Origin: an uncultured Mycoplasmatota bacterium
GTDB lineage: Bacteria; Bacillota_I; Bacilli_A; RF39; UBA660
Direction of reading: 5' to 3'
DNA length: 5,648 nt
Assembly: GCA_946407055.1 (NCBI GenBank)
Contig: CAMJMP010000065.1
Span: 1 to 5,648, forward strand
Shown here: one piece after another, positions 1 through 5,648 of the stretch
Layout of the letters: every line of letters begins with the position of its first letter
Numbering within the stretch: the first letter of the stretch is position 1
Translations under genes and position numbers: made by a program
Notes under the pieces: generated by a model
Told to the model about the DNA's origin: nothing
The model's input: the letters and a program-made list of their open reading frames with translations, nothing else
Databases searched by the model: none

Positions 1-441
1 CCAGAAAAATATAACGATAAATGTTTAAGTTTTGCTTATTTCCATGCTTATGCTTTATATACTGGTGATACATCTGGTAATGGTGATACTGGTATGTCAT
101 ACACAAGAGCTGGACAGTTCTCAGGTTATGATAACGATGATAAACAAGCAATACTTAAGATAGTTTATAACGAATTACAAACTGGTAAACCAGTAGTAAT
201 CCAAGTTAATGGTAATAAAGCTGGTACATCAAGACACTACGTTACTGTAGTAGGTGTTAAAAAAGGTGTTACTGCATCAACAATCCAAGAAACAGACCTT
301 CTAATTTTCGATTCATATCAAGGTACTGTAAGAAAGATTGATGGTCAACCAGGATCAAGATTCCTAGTTACTGGAGCAGCTTGCCACAAGAAGTATAGTG
401 GTTACCAAATCTATTACTTAAAACAAGGTAAAAAATCATAA
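1..441 (+). CDS. Papain-like (C39-type) cysteine peptidase, 3' part only (5' end off the window)
   Basis: The reading frame is open from base 1 to the TAA at 439-441, giving 146 visible residues. The ATG at 94 is internal: it has no Shine-Dalgarno, and the codons before it belong to the domain. Visible landmarks fit a papain-fold triad: Cys8 in KCLSFAYFHAYALY (codon 22-24), His79 in SRHYVTVVGV (235-237) and Asp104 in LLIFDSYQGTV (310-312). The order Cys, then His in a hydrophobic strand, then Asp/Asn about 25 residues on is typical of C39/C39_2-like peptidases. The oxyanion residue expected just before the Cys would lie at or beyond the window edge. A GDTSGNGDTG loop follows the Cys helix. 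The C-terminus ends in a basic tail (KQGKKS) with no LPxTG-like sorting signal or membrane segment. Any signal peptide or further domains are out of view, so secretion is inferred only. Substrate unknown. GC is about 36% (bases 61-360), higher than in priA. Family call fairly sure, function not. Confidence 0.7.
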   Translation, partial: PEKYNDKCLSFAYFHAYALYTGDTSGNGDTGMSYTRAGQFSGYDNDDKQAILKIVYNELQTGKPVVIQVNGNKAGTSRHYVTVVGVKKGVTASTIQETDLLIFDSYQGTVRKIDGQPGSRFLVTGAACHKKYSGYQIYYLKQGKKS

Positions 442-471
442 AAGAAAAAGAATTCCTCTTTTTCTTTTTTT
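440..471 (+). terminator. Intrinsic terminator of the peptidase gene
   Basis: A perfect 12-bp inverted repeat (left arm 440-451, right arm 457-468) encloses the 5-base loop ATTCC, and the T-rich right arm runs on to base 471. The left arm begins inside the stop codon at 439-441. The stem is mostly A-T with few G-C pairs, so it is weaker than a GC-rich terminator, but symmetry and position are convincing. Confidence 0.8.
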
Positions 472-475
472 ATAT

Positions 476-481
476 TATAAT
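476..481 (+). promoter_or_regulatory. Possible -10 box of the priA-fhs operon promoter
   Basis: TATAAT at 476-481 is an exact sigma-A -10 hexamer. It lies just past the upstream terminator and would place the transcript start near 488, shortly before the priA ribosome binding site. No good -35 hexamer sits at the expected 16-18 base spacing (the region 452-459 is TTCCTC-like), and there is no extended -10 TG. In AT-rich DNA such a match can occur by chance, so this is supported mainly by position. Confidence 0.4.
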
Positions 482-488
482 AACTCGT

Positions 489-496
489 AGAAAGGA
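489..496 (+). promoter_or_regulatory. Ribosome binding site of priA
   Basis: AGAAAGGA ends 7 bases before the ATG at 504. It fixes that ATG as the start and agrees with the conserved PriA N-terminus (MYAEVLIEYSAKSIDKTFTY). Confidence 0.8.
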
Positions 497-503
497 TGAT
501 TAT

Positions 504-2690
504 ATGTACGCCGAAGTTTTAATTGAATACTCAGCTAAATCAATAGATAAAACATTTACTTATAAGATTCCTTCTGACCTACAGAATGAAATAAAAGTAG
601 GTATGAAAGTAACTGTACCATTCAACAACAAAATAATTAATGGTTTTGTTACCAATATTATTGATACTTATAAAGAGGAATACGAATTAAAAACTATTAA
701 CTCTATAGTTGATAAATATTTAATTCTTAACCAAGAATTAATGGAGATGGGTGAATACTTACAAAGTAAAACACTATGCACTAAAATAGCTGCTTATCAA
801 ACAATGTTACCATCTTCTCTAAAAGTAAAAGATCAAAAAGTAAAAGATTATTCAAAATATATTGTTTATATTACTTTAAATAAAACTCCTAAAGAAGTAG
901 AAGAATATATTGGGAAGAATAAAAGAAGTAAAAAACAAATAGAAATCTTAAATGATTTATTAAATAATAAAAGAGTATTAAAGAATACTTATTCTGCTAC
1001 TAGCTCTTTAAAAACTTTATTTGCTAATAAAATAATTAAAGAAGAAAAAGAACAAATCTATCGTATTAAAGTAGAAAAGAGCAGTGAAGAAAAGAATATT
1101 TTAAGTGAAGATCAAGTTAATGCTATTAATAGTGTTGATCTAAATAAAGAAGATACTTATCTTCTTCACGGTGTTACCGGTTCAGGTAAAACTGAAGTAT
1201 ATATGCAATTAATTGAAAAAGTAATTAAGAATAAAAAAACAGCTATAATGCTTGTACCAGAAATATCTTTAACTACGCAAATAATTAATAGATTTTATAA
1301 TCGTTTTGGTTCAGATGTAGCTATCTTCCATAGCGCTTTATCTGATGGTGAAAAGTACGATGAATATTTAAAGATATTACGTGGTGAAGTCCATATAGTT
1401 GTAGGTACTCGTAGTGCTATATTTACACCTATAACTAACTTAGGAATAATAATAATCGACGAAGAACACAGTGATACTTACAAACAAGATTCTAATCCAA
1501 GATATCATGCTATAGATATGGCTAAATTTAGAAGTCATTATCATGGCATACCATTGGTATTAGGTAGTGCAACACCATCACTTGAAACAATGGCACGTGC
1601 TGGTAAGGGTGTATATAAATATATTGAAATGCCAAATAGAATAGGTACTTCAACATTACCTAAAGTCCATTTAGTAGATATGGCTGAAGAAATGAAAAAT
1701 AGAAATACTATTTTTTCTAAACTATTAAAAGATAAAATAAGTGATCGTTTAACTAAACAAGAGCAAATAATTCTTCTATTAAATAGAAGAGGTTACTCAA
1801 CAACTATTAGTTGTAAGAATTGTGGTTATACTTATAAATGTCCATATTGTGATATAACACTTACATATCACAAAACAACTAATAACTTACGTTGTCATTA
1901 TTGTGGTTATACAATATTTAAAAGTGATACATGTCCAGAATGTCATGAAAAAGCTTTAACTGATTACGGTTTAGGAACTGAAAAACTAGAACAAGAAATC
2001 AATAAACTATATCCAGAAGCTAGAGTAGTAAGAATGGATGCAGATACAACTGGTACTAAAGGTTCTCACGAAGACATTATTAATCGTTTCCGTAAACACG
2101 AATTTGATATTCTTTTAGGAACTCAAATGATTTCTAAAGGTTTAGATTTCCCTTTAGTAACATTAGTTGGTATAATTAATGCTGATGCGACATTGAACAT
2201 CCCTGACTTCCGTAGTGGTGAAAGAACTTTCTCATTATTAAGCCAGGTATCAGGTAGAGCAGGACGTAGTACAATTCCTGGTGAAGTAGTAATTCAAACC
2301 TTCAATCCAGATAATTTTACTTTAAAATGTGTCCAAGAAAATGACTATACTAAATTCTATAATTATGAGATGAATAATCGTCATAAACTTGATTATCCGC
2401 CATACTATTTTATTACTAGTGTTAAAATAGCTTCTCGTGATTATGAACAAGCATCTAAAGAAATAACAAAAGTTAAAAACTTTTTGTTAAAAAATCTAGA
2501 TAAAGATAGTATAATACTAGGGCCTACTACTGCATCTATGTTTAAATTAAATAATATTTATCGTTTCCAAATATTAATTAAATATAAGAAAGATCCTAAT
2601 TTAAACAAAGTATTAAAAGAATTAGATAATATCTATGTAGTAAATAGGAATGTTAATATTGAAATAGATAATAATCCATTACAAGTATAA
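504..2690 (+). CDS. priA: Primosomal protein N', replication-restart 3'-5' DNA helicase PriA
   Basis: A complete 728-residue PriA, close to the usual 730-800. It binds stalled or repaired forks in the cytoplasm, remodels them with ATP and begins reloading of the replicative helicase. Domains in order: N-terminal 3'-DNA-end-binding domain (about 1-100); winged-helix region (about 110-190); helicase lobe 1 with Q-motif LSEDQVNAI (200-208), Walker A GVTGSGKT (223-230, Lys229), DEEH (319-322) and GSAT (354-357); lobe 2 with LNRRGY (426-431), GTQMISKGLDFP (539-550) and QVSGRAGR (581-588); C-terminal domain from about 610. An insertion in lobe 2 carries eight zinc-binding cysteines as four CxxC pairs (437/440, 446/449, 464/467, 477/480), all intact. 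Every catalytic motif is present, so it should be active. The protein contains no tryptophan. It is followed after 14 bases by fhs, in one probable operon. Confidence 0.97.
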   Translation: MYAEVLIEYSAKSIDKTFTYKIPSDLQNEIKVGMKVTVPFNNKIINGFVTNIIDTYKEEYELKTINSIVDKYLILNQELMEMGEYLQSKTLCTKIAAYQTMLPSSLKVKDQKVKDYSKYIVYITLNKTPKEVEEYIGKNKRSKKQIEILNDLLNNKRVLKNTYSATSSLKTLFANKIIKEEKEQIYRIKVEKSSEEKNILSEDQVNAINSVDLNKEDTYLLHGVTGSGKTEVYMQLIEKVIKNKKTAIMLVPEISLTTQIINRFYNRFGSDVAIFHSALSDGEKYDEYLKILRGEVHIVVGTRSAIFTPITNLGIIIIDEEHSDTYKQDSNPRYHAIDMAKFRSHYHGIPLVLGSATPSLETMARAGKGVYKYIEMPNRIGTSTLPKVHLVDMAEEMKNRNTIFSKLLKDKISDRLTKQEQIILLLNRRGYSTTISCKNCGYTYKCPYCDITLTYHKTTNNLRCHYCGYTIFKSDTCPECHEKALTDYGLGTEKLEQEINKLYPEARVVRMDADTTGTKGSHEDIINRFRKHEFDILLGTQMISKGLDFPLVTLVGIINADATLNIPDFRSGERTFSLLSQVSGRAGRSTIPGEVVIQTFNPDNFTLKCVQENDYTKFYNYEMNNRHKLDYPPYYFITSVKIASRDYEQASKEITKVKNFLLKNLDKDSIILGPTTASMFKLNNIYRFQILIKYKKDPNLNKVLKELDNIYVVNRNVNIEIDNNPLQV

Positions 2691-2697
2691 AAAGGAG
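2691..2697 (+). promoter_or_regulatory. Ribosome binding site of fhs
   Basis: AAAGGAG begins immediately after the priA stop and ends 7 bases before the ATG at 2705. It fills most of the 14-base gap, leaving no room for a separate promoter or terminator between priA and fhs. Confidence 0.85.
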
Positions 2698-2704
2698 AGA
2701 TAAT

Positions 2705-4312
<1,608 letters not shown>

Positions 4313-4314
4313 TA

Positions 4315-4342
4315 AAAAGAACATTCTAATGAATGTTCTTTT
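4315..4342. terminator. Bidirectional intrinsic terminator between fhs and the sortase gene
   Basis: A perfect 12-bp inverted repeat (4315-4326 and 4331-4342) encloses the loop TAAT. Each arm is A-rich at the outside, so both strands read a hairpin ending in a T run: TTTT at 4339-4342 on the plus strand, and TTTTT then ATTA on the minus strand from 4318 down. It sits in the 28-base gap between the convergent fhs and sortase stops, and its right arm overlaps the sortase stop codon (4341-4343). Confidence 0.85.
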
Positions 4343-5648
4343 ATCTTTCTTGAATCTTAACTAACTTAGCTTGTACTACTAATCTAATACCATTATCATT
4401 ATAACAAGTAGATAATGTTAATATCTTATCCTTAGTAGTTAGATTAACACCAAAGTCATATATACTTCTTTTTTTCATCTCATTTAAGAAATTACCATAA
4501 GATGTATCACTACCGAAATCAGTAGTTATGTAATAAGATTCACTTGGTATCTTATATATTGAGAATATTTGCCACATAGTATTATATTTTATTGTAGACA
4601 ATTGAATTATTTGATTATTTGGATCAGTATACCAATCTTTCTTCAATGTATTAGTTAATGAACCAAACATAACTTTATCATATCTACCATGTCCATAAAT
4701 AACCATGTTATTATTGAAATTATCAAAATTATCTCTAAAGTCAGCATATATCCATCCGGCACTATTATATTGTCTAGTAAATGAATGAGATAAGTAATAA
4801 TCGTTGTTATTTGTTTGAACTACTGGATAATTAACATTAGTATTCTTAACTATTAACCATCCAACAGTATCATTATTCTCTTGAATTAACTTACTTAAAT
4901 CCACAGAAGATAGAGGAGTACTTAAATACTTCCAATATAAATCTTCTTTCATTTCTGCTTTTTCTCCTTCAACAGGATCTTCAGCAGTAACTATTTCGCC
5001 ACCATCAATAACTTCTACTATCTCTACCTTGCCAGCTAAGTCTTTACTAATCTTATTAGTTATTACACCTTGGATTCCCCAGTTAATAATAAATCCTAAT
5101 GAAATAAAGAACGCTAGGGAAGATAGTACAACACCAGCTCTATAAATCTTATATTTCTTAGATTCTTTAGGAGCCAACTTGTAATACAATTTATTAATAG
5201 CAAATTTATTTAACTTATCTTGATATTTTAAGTAATCAGCTTTCTTAATCTTAATCTTATCGATAGAAGCAAGTTTATTAATTGTACTATATTTTCTTGC
5301 TTTTAACTTCTTAGGTCTTAATAATGTTAAGTTATTTAAAGCTAATTTATTCAAATTATATAATTGACGTCCAAACTCAGGACTATCAACATTAATCTTT
5401 ATATTCTTTAATCTAGTAATATCTCTTGGTCCAAATAAACTGAAATGTTTATTGTACTTTTTGATTTCTTCAATAGAATTAACTTTTTTATTTTCTTTCT
5501 TCTTTAAAGCACTTCTATTTTTTATAATATCATTCAACTTAATAATTGCTGTATGATATAAATCTGTTTTATTCTTCTTAACTGCTTCTCGACTAATACC
5601 ATCAATCTTAATGACGATAGTTTCGTGTAGGGAAGGTTTCCTTTTCTT
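4341..5648 (-). CDS. Class B sortase with long basic cytoplasmic N-terminal extension (5' end off the window)
   Basis: Membrane-anchored transpeptidase that cleaves a C-terminal sorting signal and joins the surface protein to peptidoglycan. The frame is open from the TAA at 4341-4343 to base 5648, giving 435 visible residues (numbered here from the edge) and no in-frame ATG in the first 37. The TTG at 5537 has no Shine-Dalgarno and is probably just Leu38. Regions: 1-170, Lys/Arg-rich and presumably cytoplasmic; one membrane span about 171-192 (VVLSSLAFFISLGFIINWGI); acidic linker about 208-236; sortase fold from about 240. Class B motifs are VGWLIVKNTNVNYPVVQ, NDYYLSHSF, VIYGHGRYDKVMFGSL (catalytic His320, codon 4689-4691), LTLSTC (Cys415, 4404-4406) and IRLVV (Arg422, 4383-4385), so the triad is complete. 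A typical SrtB is about 230-280 residues with a short N-terminus, so this one is markedly long. No substrate gene is visible; the class usually recognises NPxTN-like or related signals. Sortase identity is firm; the role of the extension is unknown. Confidence 0.92.
   Translation of the reverse strand, partial: KKRKPSLHETIVIKIDGISREAVKKNKTDLYHTAIIKLNDIIKNRSALKKKENKKVNSIEEIKKYNKHFSLFGPRDITRLKNIKINVDSPEFGRQLYNLNKLALNNLTLLRPKKLKARKYSTINKLASIDKIKIKKADYLKYQDKLNKFAINKLYYKLAPKESKKYKIYRAGVVLSSLAFFISLGFIINWGIQGVITNKISKDLAGKVEIVEVIDGGEIVTAEDPVEGEKAEMKEDLYWKYLSTPLSSVDLSKLIQENNDTVGWLIVKNTNVNYPVVQTNNNDYYLSHSFTRQYNSAGWIYADFRDNFDNFNNNMVIYGHGRYDKVMFGSLTNTLKKDWYTDPNNQIIQLSTIKYNTMWQIFSIYKIPSESYYITTDFGSDTSYGNFLNEMKKRSIYDFGVNLTTKDKILTLSTCYNDNGIRLVVQAKLVKIQER
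5142..5354 (-). repeat. Three degenerate 23-24-residue repeats in the sortase N-terminal region
   Basis: The motif (L/I)NK(L/F)A recurs three times at even spacing: LNKLA at visible residues 99-103, INKLA at 123-127 and LNKFA at 146-150, so the units are 24 and 23 residues. Units one and three also share a later Pro-Lys-rich stretch (LRPKKLKARKY against LAPKESKKYKIY). The likeness is at protein level only. In Lys/Asn/Leu-rich sequence some of it could be compositional. Confidence 0.4.

Noticed and set aside
94..96. ATG as the start of the peptidase gene
   Set aside because: The frame is open back to base 1, the catalytic Cys lies upstream at 22-24, and no ribosome binding site precedes this ATG.
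1812..1943. CxxC pairs as a separate zinc-finger insertion or fusion
   Set aside because: Four CxxC pairs at this point are the normal zinc-binding insertion of PriA helicase lobe 2.
5531..5533. Minus-strand ATG near the sortase N-terminus as a start
   Set aside because: It is in a different frame from the sortase and has no Shine-Dalgarno.

Overview
The window is AT-rich DNA from a low-GC Gram-positive bacterium, most likely a member of the Bacillota (Bacilli, Erysipelotrichia or an uncultured gut relative). The evidence is the composition (about 30% GC in the core of priA by hand count), strong AAAGGA-type ribosome binding sites, TAA stops at all four genes, and a class B sortase, which implies a peptidoglycan wall. 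Tryptophan is encoded by TGG and no in-frame TGA is used, so the standard bacterial code (11) applies, not the Mycoplasma code. The exact taxon cannot be read from the sequence.

Layout, left to right. (1) Bases 1-441 (+) are the 3' part of a papain-like (C39-type) cysteine peptidase gene whose start lies off the left edge. It is closed by a strong intrinsic terminator that overlaps its own stop codon. (2) Bases 504-2690 (+) are a complete priA, the replication-restart helicase, probably read from a promoter just after that terminator. (3) Bases 2705-4312 (+) are a complete fhs (formate-tetrahydrofolate ligase), 14 bases after priA with its own Shine-Dalgarno and almost certainly in the same operon. 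(4) A short symmetrical hairpin serves as a shared terminator for fhs and for the convergent gene that follows. (5) Bases 4341-5648 (-) are a class B sortase gene. Its reading frame stays open to the right edge, so its true start is outside the window.

How they fit together: priA and fhs are housekeeping genes. In many Bacillota priA is followed by def and fmt (formyl-Met processing). Here the next gene instead makes 10-formyl-THF, the formyl donor for fMet-tRNA and purine synthesis. The peptidase fragment and the sortase are probably envelope functions and belong to separate transcription units.

The window is mostly ordinary core genome, and I see no clear new multi-gene system. The parts most worth a second look are the long, very basic, repeat-containing cytoplasmic extension of the sortase and the divergent, shortened FTHFS with a changed folate-stacking residue. 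No gene-free stretch exceeds about 65 bases.
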